A stretch of 48,433 nucleotides of DNA, taken from assembly GCA_023375785.1 (NCBI GenBank), contig SZWC01001536.1:108632-157064 (forward strand), in the 5' to 3' direction. Positions 10,826 through 21,311 of this stretch are shown here, one piece after another. Both the position numbers and the translations under genes were made by a program. The notes under the pieces are model-generated. The model was not told the DNA's origin and did no database searches. It saw nothing but the letters and a program-made list of their open reading frames with translations. The DNA comes from Penium margaritaceum (taxonomy: Eukaryota > Streptophyta > Zygnematophyceae > Desmidiales > Peniaceae). The number at the start of each line of letters is the position of its first letter. The stretch's first letter is position 1.

Positions 10826-12015
10826 TTTCCCGACTCCTTTGTTGCTTTTCCAGCTTCCTTTGTGGCTTGCTTCTCCTTTCCTTGCCGCTTTCCCTTGCAG
10901 TCGCTCTTCTTTGGACTTCGACAGTTGCGCGCAATGTGGCCAGGCTTGCCACAATTGTAGCACTTGCGCTGCTGCAACGCTCTGATCTCCATGGGCATTT
11001 CCTCGCTCTCGGCCCGCTTGCTGTAACCACCTCCAAAAGAGTTGTGGCTGTTGGCATGAGCTTGTTGCACGCGTGAGTTGTACCGCTCTATTTCTGTGAT
11101 CATCCCCGGCATGTCGTCGTTGAGGTCGTGCATCACCGTCATAGTGTGGGTGTCGTTCTTGAAGCCGTTGCTGTAGTGGAAACACAATTCGTGAGAAGTC
11201 AAAGTGACAATTGGCAACGATCTCACAAAACCTGCGGGTGTAGTCGGCGACGCCACCAGTTTGGCGAAGCCGATGCAGCTTGGCGCACGCGTTGTTCCTC
11301 ACGTCACCCACGGTGAAGCGCTTGATGAATGACTCCATGAACTCCTTCCACAAGGTCGGCCATTTCAGGGTAGGGTCGCCACTGTTGCAGGTAGGAGCCG
11401 ATGGGGTAGAGATTCCAGTTGCGGCTGCAATGTCAGTGACCATAGCTCCTCCACTGCCGTGTGGATTGGACCGCATGACATCGGCCCACTAATCCAACGA
11501 TGCCCCTCTCAACAGGGTCACGGCATAGTCGTGGCGTGCCTCGTACCTTGAGGCATCCACGTCGATGGTGGTGAAGTATAGCTCTAGTCCGAGTATCCAA
11601 GCGTGTAGAGCTGGCCCATCCTTCCTCGATGGGTTGAATGGCTCCGGCTTGGGTGGGCTTGGGACGCCCACCGCAGATACGTTTGCGGTGGCAACTGCCA
11701 TTGGTGTTGGCATTGGACGCTTCGCGAGCTCCTCATTGAGGTACGCGTTTTGCTTCTTCAACAGGTCCATCTTGATCTGCATGTTGGTGAGCAACTTTTG
11801 CAACGCTGCAGCTGCTGTTACTTTGCCTTGCGCGTCAAATACCGCAGCCAACAAGGACGAGCCGGATGAAGTCATCTTTACGTCCGGTACAACTTCTTTC
11901 TCAACGGGTCCTACGACTACCGCCTTGTCACCGGAGTGCGTGGTTGGCCTTGGGCACGGATCCACCAAAGAGACGAGATGCGTGCTAGTCTACGCTGACC
12001 AGGAGAGGTTGCCAT
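10815..12015 (-). pseudogene. gag: Gypsy gag (capsid and zinc knuckle), broken
   Basis: Reads minus-strand from about 12015. The ATG at 12013-12015 lies 28 bases after the primer site but is out of frame with the body, so a frameshift near the start is likely. The frame ending at 11489 carries a coiled-coil-like stretch (AALQKLLTNMQIKMDLLKKQN), then KPEPFNPSRKDGPALHAWILGLELYF, a typical plant gypsy Gag start of capsid. An in-frame TAG at 11489-11491 follows GASLD. The next part contains LWKEFMESFIKRF and FCEIVANC. Coding then moves to another frame at about 11195-11205 and returns at about 10815-10825. Gag would package element RNA and build the virus-like particle. One stop and at least two frameshifts make it non-functional. 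Confidence 0.88.
10921..10962 (-). other. CCHC zinc knuckle of gypsy Gag
   Basis: CYNCGKPGHIARNC fits C-x2-C-x4-H-x4-C exactly, the nucleic-acid-binding knuckle of Gag nucleocapsid. It is followed by a Lys-rich stretch (SPKKSDCKGKRQGKEKQ). It lies in the shifted gag frame. Confidence 0.95.
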
Positions 12016-12043
12016 GTAGATAATTGTGCCCCTGAGCCAAGGG

Positions 12044-12057
12044 TGGCTCTGATACCA
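12044..12057 (-). promoter_or_regulatory. Primer-binding site for initiator tRNA-Met
   Basis: The minus strand reads TGGTATCAGAGCCA, the complement of the 3' end of plant initiator tRNA-Met (ending TGGCTCTGATACCA). It sits two bases from the LTR end, the normal place for priming minus-strand DNA synthesis. It fixes the orientation of the element and supports a plant-lineage host. Confidence 0.93.
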
Positions 12058-12059
12058 AG

Positions 12060-12356
12060 TGTGAATCGAGCGCGGTGTGCTAGCCTCAACCGGATGGTGT
12101 AGCCACCAACCGGCAGCAACGGCGACCGACGGGAGGCCGGTTCACACCTTCCTGGGTTCTCGAAAGCGTAGGGTTGTCTTTGGGGAGCACGGGAACACGT
12201 GTGGCACAGTGGGACTAAACTGTACTTCTTATTCAAGTGTCAACAGAAAAGACTACATGTACATGATAACCAGTGTTGCTCTCGGGGTCCGATGTGGTCA
12301 CAGTACTGCGGCCTCGGTCCCGCGTGTCCACAGCGATGCGGCATCGCGGTGTCACA
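12060..12356 (-). repeat. 5' LTR of the gypsy element, 297 bp
   Basis: Read on the minus strand it begins TGTGACACCG at 12356 and ends TTCACA at 12060, giving the terminal inverted repeat TGTGA/TCACA. TGTGACACC-type starts are common in plant gypsy LTRs. A CTTGAATAAGAAG stretch inside could be a polyadenylation signal. No second LTR is present to measure divergence, and the target duplication cannot be tested because the 3' end is lost. Confidence 0.85.
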
Positions 12357-12859
12357 TTGGCCATTTTCCCCAAAACATGCAGCAAGCTGCAGTTGACCGC
12401 CTTCTTTTCTGTTTTTCTTTGGCCGCGAGGCATGCGGGTGCATATTCAGAGGAGAGTGATTTAAACACCTCATGCAGCCTCATCAACTGAAGGGCCTCGT
12501 GGAGCAGGAGAGATTTTTCTTTTCTTTTCATTGGGCAGTTTTTGTCCATGATGATATGGTATGACACGTAGTCAAATTCATTGGAAAGCTTAGGTAGCAT
12601 GCACAGATGACCAGGAACAATGAACCTTATCTTGTACAAGGCTATGGTGATGTGCGTTCATCGATGTAGATGGTGATCAAACCCTACATAGTACTTTTAA
12701 ACTAGCTTGGGTTTGGAGATACAAACACACCACCATCAAAGGGTTCCCCTCCCCCCCCTCCCCCCCCGCCGATCTATATGGATGAGGACTCGTCGATAGA
12801 CGGACCCGTGACCACATACATAATCATGTCAGGTCACACGGTGTCTCTTGCTCAGACGT
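12357..12859. other. Unique spacer with a C-run, no gene recognised
   Basis: DNA between the gypsy LTR and the hAT-like pseudogene. It holds a pyrimidine run (two stretches of eight C's separated by T, about 12744-12768), whose complement is a G-rich potential triplex or quadruplex sequence. No domain is recognisable in the short frames. Confidence 0.5.
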
Positions 12860-12886
12860 CGCCTTGCGACACTTAGTCGCAAGGCG
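12860..12886. repeat. 11-bp perfect hairpin just before the hAT-like start
   Basis: CGCCTTGCGAC and GTCGCAAGGCG are exact reverse complements around a 5-nt loop (ACTTA). The stem ends six bases before the ATG at 12893. In RNA it would sit in the leader next to the start codon. Confidence 0.85.
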
Positions 12887-12892
12887 AGCACC

Positions 12893-15833
12893 ATGCCGCT
12901 CCGCCGCCGACCATTGAACGCCTCCTCCTTTGCCGGCTTATCGAGCCTCTATGGCTCAACCTCAACGTCGACGGAGCAAATCGTGCAGCCGGACTTCAAA
13001 CCAGCACCAGTCAGTCGCCTGCATGGAGATTTCCTCACCCTGGCTCTCTCGCGGCACTGCCGCCCTATACCGACGCCGTCCAAGAAGCCAGGGTTTGCCT
13101 GCGGGAGTTGTGGTGTCACCCTCAGCGGTATTGCGACAGAATCCATGGCCACTTTGGAGAGCACAACGGGAATTTCCAGCAGTGCGAGCACCCGCCTCCA
13201 CTAGCCCGTGATGTTCTCGGTCGCCCGTTCGCCCAGACCCCCTAGTGACTGGGCTCCAGCATGCCCACGACTCTACAATGGACTCGGTGAGAGCTGGGGA
13301 ACTAGAGCAAAGCCAGTTGCGTGGGCTACACTGTTTGAGCAAAAGCAACGAGCAGACGCATTGGAGCGTGCAGGTCTGCCAGTGGACAAGGATGACGATG
13401 ATGGTATGCTGCCAGGATTCAGTCCACTGGCCAATCCTCTTGACGCCCTGCAGCAACAGCAGCAGCAGCAGCAGCAGGCATTTCAGCGGCAGCAGGTGTT
13501 GCAACAGCAGAATCTTCTTCAACAGCAGATGCTTCAGCAGCAGTAGCAGCAGCAGCAACAGATGGATCAGCAGCAGGCGGCACTTCTCCAGCCTTCGCTC
13601 CAGCCCGGACATCGCCGCATTTTCGACATCAACAGGGCCGGAGGCATGGTGCAAACCTCCATGCGCGGCCATTGCGATGCTGCAGCCAACACAGTGTGCC
13701 AGATGGCCATCTTGAAGCTGGCATGCTGTGCAGGCTTGCCTATTTCCTTCAACAGGGAAGGCCTTCTTCTCGAGGTTGTCCGTACTGCCAAGCTGACCAA
13801 CTCTGCCTTTGCTCTGCCCAGCCGCAACACAGTGGTGGGGAAGCTGCTGCCCAAGCTGGACCAGCAGCTAGAGGAGCTAGACTCCTCTTTGCGTCAGGGC
13901 TGGGCCATCTATGGCGTCACCTTGGCAGTCGACGAGTGGGCCGACATCCAGCAGCGGCCGATTAATAATGCAATGGCCGTGAATGCAAAGGGCAGCTGCC
14001 ACGTGTTCAGCAGAGATGCAAGTGGCTGCATCCGGAACACCGACCACGTTGCTGGAATGATCGAACAGGTGATAGTGGAGGTCGGGGTGCAGCATGTGGT
14101 GTCCGTGGTTTGTGACAACACCGCCGTAAACAAGCGGGCGTTTGAGGATATGAAGGCCAGGTACCCAGGGGTGCTGTGGTAGGACTGCTGCGCCCACAAC
14201 CTGGACCTCGTCATGAAGGATTTGGCCAAAGGGGAGTGGGGTGCTTCGGTGCTGAGCCGTGCTGAGAAGGTGATCAACTTCTTGAGGAACAACGACATGC
14301 CGAGAACGTGGTTGAAGCAGCAGACTGGTGGCCACGTCCTCATTGCACGCTGCGACACCCGCTTTGCCTCTGCGCATGACAGCTTGCAGCGGCTCATCGA
14401 TATGTGGCCTTTTCTGCTCAAACTTGTCAATGCAGACTGCTGGAATGAGATGGGCTCTCAGCGAGACGGGACGTTCAAGGCCCGGAAGAAGGAGGTCCAC
14501 AAAATCATACACATGCGTGCTTTTTGGCTGCAGGTCCGACATTTCCGCGACCTCCTCTCTCCGCTTGTGGCATGCCTGCGCATTGCAGACCAGCCAGGGG
14601 GCACCAGTGGCAAGATCTACGAGGGCCTTATCAACTGCACTGCGCGACTCAAAGCCCTGGCCAAACCCCGTGGCCACAAACCTGCACGTGTGGCTGTTGC
14701 TCATGTTAAGCAGGCTATGGAGCGCCTCAAGTACCGTTGGAGCAAAGACATAAATTGCCCCCTCTATGGAGCTGCCTGCCGTGTGCACCCCATCCATTTC
14801 GGGAATGACTTGGGTGGGGATGTAAAGATGGTGCAGGCATGGTCGCAGGTGGCAGAGGCGTTGGTGCCGGCCCCAAAGCACGTTGAGCTGCAGAACAAGC
14901 TGGAGGCATTTAAGCTTGGCCGGGTGACTGTTGAAGTCATTCCGATCACCACCAAGCGCCTGAGTGATAAGGCGCATGCAGCAGTGGCTCGTGTGGTGGC
15001 CAAGGAGCTGCCATACGAGTGGGTGTCTCTTCACCTTGCCCACATGCCGGTACTGCGCGCTCTAGCCATCAAACTAATTTCGCAGCCGTGCGCCAGCTCT
15101 GACTGCGCATCTTCTCCACCCATGAACTCATACACACCGCCCGCCGGAACCGCCTGCACGTCCGGACCCTGGAGCAGCTTGTTCGTGTGAATGTGAGACT
15201 CCAGAAGCACTACAAGGGTAGCAAGGCACGGTGCACCAAGGATTGGATGAAGCCTGATGAATCTGACAGCGAGGAAGATGGTGCAATTGTGGAGGAAATG
15301 GAGAATGAGGATGAAGGAGAGGGTGAGGGAGAGAAGGAGAGTGAGGAAGAGATGGAGGAAGAATAAGAGGTGTATGTGGAGGGTGAGGATGAGGAAGGAG
15401 AGTAGGGGCAGAAGCAGCAGCAGGAGCAGCAGGATTCTGGTGATGGTGGTCCATCTTTTGCCAGACTGGTGAGGACCAGAGAGGATGTGGAGGCCTTCAG
15501 TGGGGATGAGGGAGGTGCTGGAGGACCACATGATGTTGCTGCTGCTGCTGTTGCTGCAGCAGTCCAGGAAACCAATGCAGATGCTAAATCAGACAAAGAT
15601 GCTGAGGAGGTTTATGAGGTGAATGAGGAGGAGGATGCCACACTCAGTCCAGGTGCTGCACAGGGCAGGACCCGGGCAGCAGGTGGCAGCGCAAGCGGCA
15701 GTGCTGCTAAGAAGAAGAAGGGAGGCAACAGTGCAAGTGTGACGAAGGCCGCTGAGGCAGGGGGGGCGGGGGGAAGGCAGGCAGCAACAATGCAGCTCGG
15801 AAGCTGGGGAAGCGTAAGGCAGCCGGGCGTTAG
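12893..15833 (+). pseudogene. hAT-superfamily transposase pseudogene (BED finger, DUF659, hAT C-terminus)
   Basis: Likely start is ATG 12893 (MPLRRRPLNA). A BED-type zinc finger follows: FACGSCGVTLSG (cysteines 13100 and 13109), then, one frame over, RIHGHFGEHNGNFQQC (His 13150, Cys 13183, with the H-x10-C spacing of plant hAT fingers). Next come an acidic DKDDDDG and a polyglutamine tract (13450-13580), then DUF659 with GVTLAVDEWAD (Asp 13931-13933) and VVCDNTAVN (Asp 14114-14116), CCAHNLDL, and the hAT dimerisation region (QPCASSDC, then FSTHELIHTARRNRL after a frameshift). It ends in an acidic tail and a basic KLGKRKAAGR. Breaks: frameshifts at about 13135 and 13210-13320, TAG 13544-13546, TAG 14180-14182, frameshift about 15100-15112, stops 15364 and 15403, and a shift in a G-run near 15765. 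It once encoded a nuclear transposase or a derivative and is now dead. Confidence 0.9.
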
Positions 15834-16083
15834 ATGGGTCATTCGGCAAGGGGGGGGGAGGGAGGGACAGGAGGATCAGTTCGATGAGTCCATCAGCAAT
15901 GGGTGGGGGGGGGGGGGTTGGGATAGGGGGGNAGGCAGGCAGCAACAATGCAGCTCGGAAGCTGGGGAAGCGTAAGGCAGCCGGGCGTTAGATGGGTCAT
16001 TCGGCAAGGGGGGGGGAGGGAGGGACAGGAGGATCAGTTCGATGAGTCCATCAGCAATGGGTGGGGGGGGGGGGTTGGGATAG
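15774..16083 (+). repeat. 158-bp direct duplication around a single N
   Basis: 15774-15931 and 15933-16083 are near-identical, differing in G-run lengths, with the only ambiguous base (N) at 15932 between them. The repeat contains the C-terminal end of the hAT frame and long G-runs. The likeliest cause is two contig ends with the same sequence joined without merging. Confidence 0.85.
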
Positions 16084-17040
16084 GAGGGATAAGTTTGCCA
16101 CTTATGTTGGTGTCCCTGCATTTTCAATCGCAGACATCATTTCAGACTCAAATGTTGCTGATTACAGACTCATATGTTGCTTCTCCCACTTGTATGACTC
16201 TCCTCAGTCCTTGCTGTTTGCTCTAGTGCTAGCCCATAGCCCACGTACAAATTGATGAACTGACATGAGTAACATAACGAAGGAAAACATGGGGTCGAAC
16301 TCAATGAATTTGAATTCCATGTGACTGTCCACATTAGTGTGTTCATGAATGTACATTGCTCTTCCTATATTGCAACCGATGTGTCGATGGACCGATGTGG
16401 TGATGGACCACCCCGATGTGCCGATGTGCACATCGATGTTCCGTGGTTCGAGGTGGGGAGAGCAACACTGATGATGACACATCCTAGGCGACCCGAGGTC
16501 GCCGAGCCGTGCGTGGCTCCGTATTGGCTGGGGATGAGCGTTTCCTTAGCATCACGTTGCTCATCTTCTTAGCTTTCTAACTTACCAAGAATCACGTTAT
16601 TCCATGGAGGAACGGCCAAGATATGGCCGTTTCTGTGAACCACGGCAATCTGCCGCTGGCAGCACCACTAGCGGCGGTGACGGCCGCCCGAAGCGCCCTT
16701 TCTGGTAATAACACAACGGGGCACCATTCCGAAGCGCCCCTGGCCCTCAATGATCCTTGACTCATTGACTATCCGGGCCCCAAGGCGTGCTTTGGCCTTG
16801 TTGGGTCTTCCGAGGGTCGAGCCTTGGTCCTTGGGGACGAGTTCCCGTCACCTTTTCCGCTCGGCCGGTCCAACCTTTGGCCAGGCGTATCTTCCTCAAC
16901 TCTTGATGGATTGACCCCGTTCTTGGGTTGATCTTGTACGACTTTTCCTATAGATTCCAAATCCACAATCAGATTTTACATTCAAGGAATCCACAAGCCG
17001 TAATCAGTACCATTGGCACTGCCCGGGTTACATTAGTTTT
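16084..17040. other. Unique sequence, no gene recognised
   Basis: Nearly 1 kb between the duplication and the second type A array. At 16375-16440 a GATG(T/G) word repeats several times (CCGATGTG units), giving weak local repetition. No protein domain, tRNA or transposon end is recognisable. The right ends of the hAT element were not found. Confidence 0.45.
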
Positions 17041-18585
17041 ATGCAAGTTGTGCCCTAGTTGCACCCTAGTTGCGCCCTTGTTGCACCCTTGTTGCACACT
17101 AGTTGTGCCTTGGTTGTGTCCTAGATGTGCCCTACTTGTGTCCTAGTTATGCTTAGTTGTGCCATAGTTGCGCCCTAGTTGCATCCTTGTTGAGCCCTTG
17201 TTGCATCCTGATTATGCCATATTCGCGGCCTAGTTGCACCCTAGTTATGCCGTAGTTGCGCCCTAGTTACACCCTTGTTACACCCTAGTTGTGTCTAGTT
17301 ATGCCTTCTTGCATCCTAGTTGCACCCTATTTGTGTCCTAGTTACATCCTAGTTACGTCCTAGTTGCACCTAAGTACTGTCCAAGTAGCTCCCTGGTTGC
17401 TCCTTGGTTGCACCCTACTTGTGCCCTAGTTGCGTCCAAGTTTTCCCCTAGTTGCATCTTTGTTACGCCCTAGTTGTGCCCTGTTTTTCTCCTAGTTGTG
17501 CCTTAGCTGCGTCCCCGTTGCATCCTTGTTGGACCCTTGTTGCACCCTAGATGCATCCTAGCTGCGCCCTAGTTGCACCCTAGTTGCGCCCTTCTTATGT
17601 CTTTGTGCCTCCTAGTTACGTCCTAGTTGCTCCCTAGTTGCGCCCTAATTTCACCCTACTTACCTCGTAGTTGTGTCCTTGTCACACCCTAGATGGGCCT
17701 TGTTATACCTAGTTGCATTCAAGTTACATCCTAGTTACATCCTAGTTGTGTCGTAATTGTGCCCTAGTTGAGTCCTAGCCACTCCCTTGTTGTTCCCCAA
17801 CTACACCCTAGTTGCACCCATGTTGCGACCTAGTTGCGTCCTATTTACGGCACAGTTGTACCCTTGTTGCACCCTACTTGCACATAGTTACACCTTAGAT
17901 GTTCCGTATTTGTTTAGTTATGCCCTAGTTGCGTCCCAGTTGCGCCCTAGTTGTATCCTTGACAAGCCTTAGTTGGACCCCAGTTTCTCCCTAGTGGAGT
18001 CCAAGTTATGTCCTAGTTCTTCCATAGTTATGCCCTAGTTGCGCATTGGTTGCGCCCTAGTTGCTTCCTAGTTGCACCCTGGTTACGCCCTAGTTATGGC
18101 CCAGGTGTGCCCTAGTTTTTCCCCTAGTACACCCTAGTTGTGTCCTTATTGCGTCCCAGTTACGGCATAGTTGTACCCTAGTTACACCCTAGATACACCC
18201 TAGTTGCACCATAGTTTCTTCCTAGTTGTGCCCTAGGCACTCCCTTGTTGTATCCTACTTGTATCCTAGTGGTGCCCTAGTTGTACCCAAGTTGCACCCT
18301 AGCTACACCCTAGGTGCGCCCAAGTTGTATCCTAGTTGTGTCCTAGTTGTGCCCTAGTTCTGTCGTAGTTGGGTTCTAGTGGCGCTCTAGTCTCGCTTTC
18401 CTTGCACCTCACTTGCATCCTAATTGCGCCCTAGTTGCGCTCTTGTTATGACCTAGTTGCACCAAAGTTGCAAACTAGTTGTGCCATAATTGCGTCCTAG
18501 TTGTCCTCTGGTTGTGCTTTGGTTTCACAGTAGTTGCATCCAAGTTACGCTCTAGTTGTGCCCTTATTGTGCCATTGCAACACCC
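17041..18585 (+). repeat. 11-bp minisatellite array, type A, second block
   Basis: Same unit and orientation as 5391-9397, about 140 copies. The first ~0.9 kb (17041-17930) follows 8494-9397 variant by variant, including rare units such as CCATATTCGCGG (8671 and 17217). The rest continues past the point where the left copy is cut by the gypsy fragment. Confidence 0.93.
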
Positions 18586-18924
18586 TGGCATTGTGATTTG
18601 TGTCGTTCCAGTGACATGTACAGTTTACTATGACCACTCGGCCGAGTCCATGCCCATGCAGATCCCTGATGCGGAACCGGGTGGTATTGGTGTGTTGTCT
18701 GGTGGTGGACTACCAGCATGGACCGACGACCGTCCCAGAGCTCTGAACGCTGCCAGGGACCTCCTGTAGGTGTTGCGTCCTCAGTACCTTGCCTCTTCTC
18801 AAGCCTGGCAAACAACTTCTCGGGACTGCTCTAACCTCCCTCTCCTTTCTCCATTCCGTGCTAGTGCATGTTCTGTTGCTCCTTCCTGCTTCTGCTCTTC
18901 CATCCTCACTTATTGCATTCATAT
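18586..18924. other. Unique spacer between type A array and 169-bp satellite
   Basis: A plus-strand frame enters from the array and reads through to about 18769, ending GGLPAWTDDRPRALNAARDLL. This stretch is compositionally protein-like, but I cannot assign a family. It may be a gene or transposon fragment. Confidence 0.4.
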
Positions 18925-20072
18925 GAAACATACCACATACGGTCTCCGAGCGCACGCCTCGAGAGTCTCCGAGACCAAGTAGCCGGAATTTCCGCCGACC
19001 CAAAATCGAGAAAACTCATCCATACACACGTTGCACCCCCGTACAAAAATCAATGGCCCAAGTCCTGCTCAAGAATTCCAAGGCACGAGCCCTGGAGCAT
19101 ACAACGTACGGTCTCCAAGCGCGCGCCTCGAGAGACTCCGTGACTAAGTGGCCGGAATTTCCACCGACCTGAAATCAAGAAAACTCATCCATACGCATGT
19201 CCAACCCCCGTACAGACATTGATGACCCAAGTCTTGCTAAAAAATTCCACAGCATGCGCCCTGGAGCATACGACAAAGGGTCTTTGAGCGCGCGCCTCCA
19301 GAGTCTCCGAAACGAAGGGGCCGGAGTTTTTGCCTACCCAAAATCAAGAAAACTCATCCATATGCATGTCACACCCCCGTTTGGACATTGATGACCCAAG
19401 TCCTGCTAAAAAATTCCAAGGCATGTGCCCTACAGCATACGACGTAGGGTCTCCGAGCGAGCGCCTCGAGAGTCTCCGAGACTAGGGGGCCGGAATTTCC
19501 GCCGGCCCGAAATCAAAAGAACTTATGCATATGCACGTTGCAGCCCCGTACGCACATCAATGACCCAAGTCCCGCTCAGAAACTCCAAGGTACACAACCT
19601 AAAGCATACAACGTAGGGTCCCGGAACGCGCGCCTCGAGAGTCTCCGAGACTAAGGGGACCGAATCTCCGCCAACCCACAATAAAACTCATCCATACGGA
19701 TGTCGCACCCCCGTACGAACATCGATGACTCGAGTCCCGCTCAAAGGTTCCAAGGCACGCGCTTTGGAGCATACATCGTAGGGTCTTCGAGCACGCGCCT
19801 CGAGAGTCTCTAAGACTAAGGGGCCGGAATTTCCGCCGACCCGATGTCAAGAAAAATCATCCATACGCACGTCGCTCCCCTGTACCCACATCAATGACCC
19901 AAGTCCAGCTCAAAAATACCAAGGCAAGTTCCCTACACCATACGACATAGGGTCTCCGAGCGCACGCCTTGGGAGTCTCCGATACTAAGGGGCTGGAATT
20001 TCCGCCGACCCAAAATCAAGAAAACTCATCCATACACACGTCGTACCCCCATGCGGACATTGATGACTCAAG
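18925..20072 (+). repeat. 169-bp tandem satellite, about 6.8 copies
   Basis: The landmark GGTCTCCGAGCGC (with variants) falls at 18941, 19110, 19279, 19448, 19617, 19782 and 19951, giving spacings of 169, 169, 169, 169, 165 and 169. Each unit holds CTCGAGAGTCTCCGAGAC, GGCCGGAATTTCCGCCGACC and AAAACTCATCCATACGCA blocks. Copies differ by many point changes. The last copy stops at GATGACTCAAGT, where the type B array begins, sharing CAAGT. The unit length is close to that of many plant satellites. Confidence 0.95.
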
Positions 20073-21311
20073 TAGGGCGCAAGTGGGGTACAAGTGGCGC
20101 GGAAGTAGGATGCAAGTGGGGCGCAAGTGGGACGCAAGTAGCATGCAAGTGGGGTGCAAGTGGGCGCACGTAGGGCGCAAGTGGCGTGCAAGTGGGGCGC
20201 AAGTGGGACGCAAGTGGGGCGCAAGTGGGGCGGAAGTGGGGCACAAATGGGGCGTAAGTGGGGCGCAAGTGGGACGTAAGTGGGGCACAAGTGGGACGTA
20301 CGTAGGCCATAAGTAGGGCGCAAGTGGGACGCAAGTGGGGCGCAAGAAGGGTGCAAGTAGGGCGCAAGTGGAGCGCAAGTAGGGCGCAAGTGGGGTGCAA
20401 GTGGGATGCACGTAGAGCGCAAGTGGGGCGCAAGTAGGGCACAAGTAGGGTGCATGTAGGGCGCAAGTGGGGTGTAAGTAGCGCGCAAGTGGGGCGCAAG
20501 TGGGGCGGAAGTGGGGCACAAATGGGGCGTAAGTGGGGCGCAAGTGGGACGTAAGTGGGGCACAAGTGGGACGTACGTAGGCCATAAGTAGGGCGCAAGT
20601 GGGACGCAAGTGGGGCGCAAGAAGGGTGCAAGTAGGGCGCAAGTGGAGCGCAAGTAGGGCGCAAGTGGGGTGCAAGTGGGATGCACGTAGAGCGCAAGTG
20701 GGGCGCAAGTAGGGCACAAGTAGGGTGCATGTAGGGCGCAAGTGGGGTGTAAGTAGCGCGCAAGTGGGGCGCAAGTGGGGCGGAAGTGGGGCACAAATGG
20801 GGCGTAAGTGGGGCGCAAGTGGGACGTAAGTGGGGCACAAGTGGGACGTACGTAGGCCATAAGTAGGGCGCAAGTGGGACGCAAGTGGGGCGCAAGAAGG
20901 GTGCAAGTAGGGCGCAAGTGGAGCGCAAGTAGGGCGCAAGTGGGGTGCAAGTGGGATGCACGTAGAGCGCAAGTGGGGCGCAAGTAGGGCACAAGTAGGG
21001 TGCATGTAGGGCGCAAGTGGGGTGTAAGTAGGGCGCAAGTGGGGCGCAAATGGGGCGCAAGTGGGGTGCAAGTGCGGCGCAAGTGGGGGGCAAGTGGGAT
21101 GCAAGTGGGGCGCAAGTGGGGAGCAAGTGGGGCGCAGGTGGGGCGCAAGTGGGGTGCAAGTGGGATGCAAGTGGGGTGCAAGTGGGGTGCAAATGGGACG
21201 CAAGTGGGGCGCAAGTGGGACGCACGTAAGGCGCAAGTGGGACAAAAATGGGATGCAAGTAGGGCGCATGTGGGGCACAAGTGGGACGCACGTAGGACGC
21301 AAGTGGGGCCC
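20073..21311 (-). repeat. 11-bp minisatellite array, type B, reversed orientation
   Basis: The plus strand reads GGGGCGCAAGT repeats, so the CTTGCGCCCCA unit is on the minus strand. Minus-strand frames of about 440 codons here (for example 19985-21313) encode HLRPTCAPLAP cycles that merely follow from the unit. The array contains a 275-bp higher-order repeat and fuses head-to-head with the next block at 21309-21314. Confidence 0.95.
20220..21040 (-). repeat. 275-bp higher-order repeat (25 monomers), about 3 copies
   Basis: The variant block CGTAGGCCATAAGTAGGG recurs at 20301, 20576 and 20851, exactly 275 bp (25 x 11) apart, with near-identical flanks. This indicates recent block duplication. 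Confidence 0.93.

Larger units (their letters stand above)
9398..12356 (-). mobile_element. Truncated Ty3/gypsy LTR retrotransposon (5' half)
   Basis: On the minus strand the order is LTR (12356-12060), tRNA-iMet primer-binding site (12057-12044), gag with zinc knuckle, aspartic protease, reverse transcriptase. The RT is cut at about 9400, so RNase H, integrase, the polypurine tract and the 3' LTR are missing. Protease before RT is the shared Ty3/gypsy and copia start order. The RT sequence itself ([19 protein letters not shown] and YLDD motifs) is of Ty3/gypsy type, and integrase does not lie between protease and RT as it would in copia. In-frame stops, two gag frameshifts and a changed protease active site show it is dead. 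Confidence 0.93.

Noticed and set aside
12775..12805. Hammerhead ribozyme-like core (GGATGAGGACTCGTCGATAG)
   Set aside because: The invariant CUGAUGA and GAAA core bases are not matched (GGATGAG and GATA), and no flanking stems I and III were found.
13877..15043. 388-codon minus-strand frame opposite the hAT-like gene
   Set aside because: It is the antisense shadow of the transposase frame, which carries the recognisable motifs. The antisense translation shows none.
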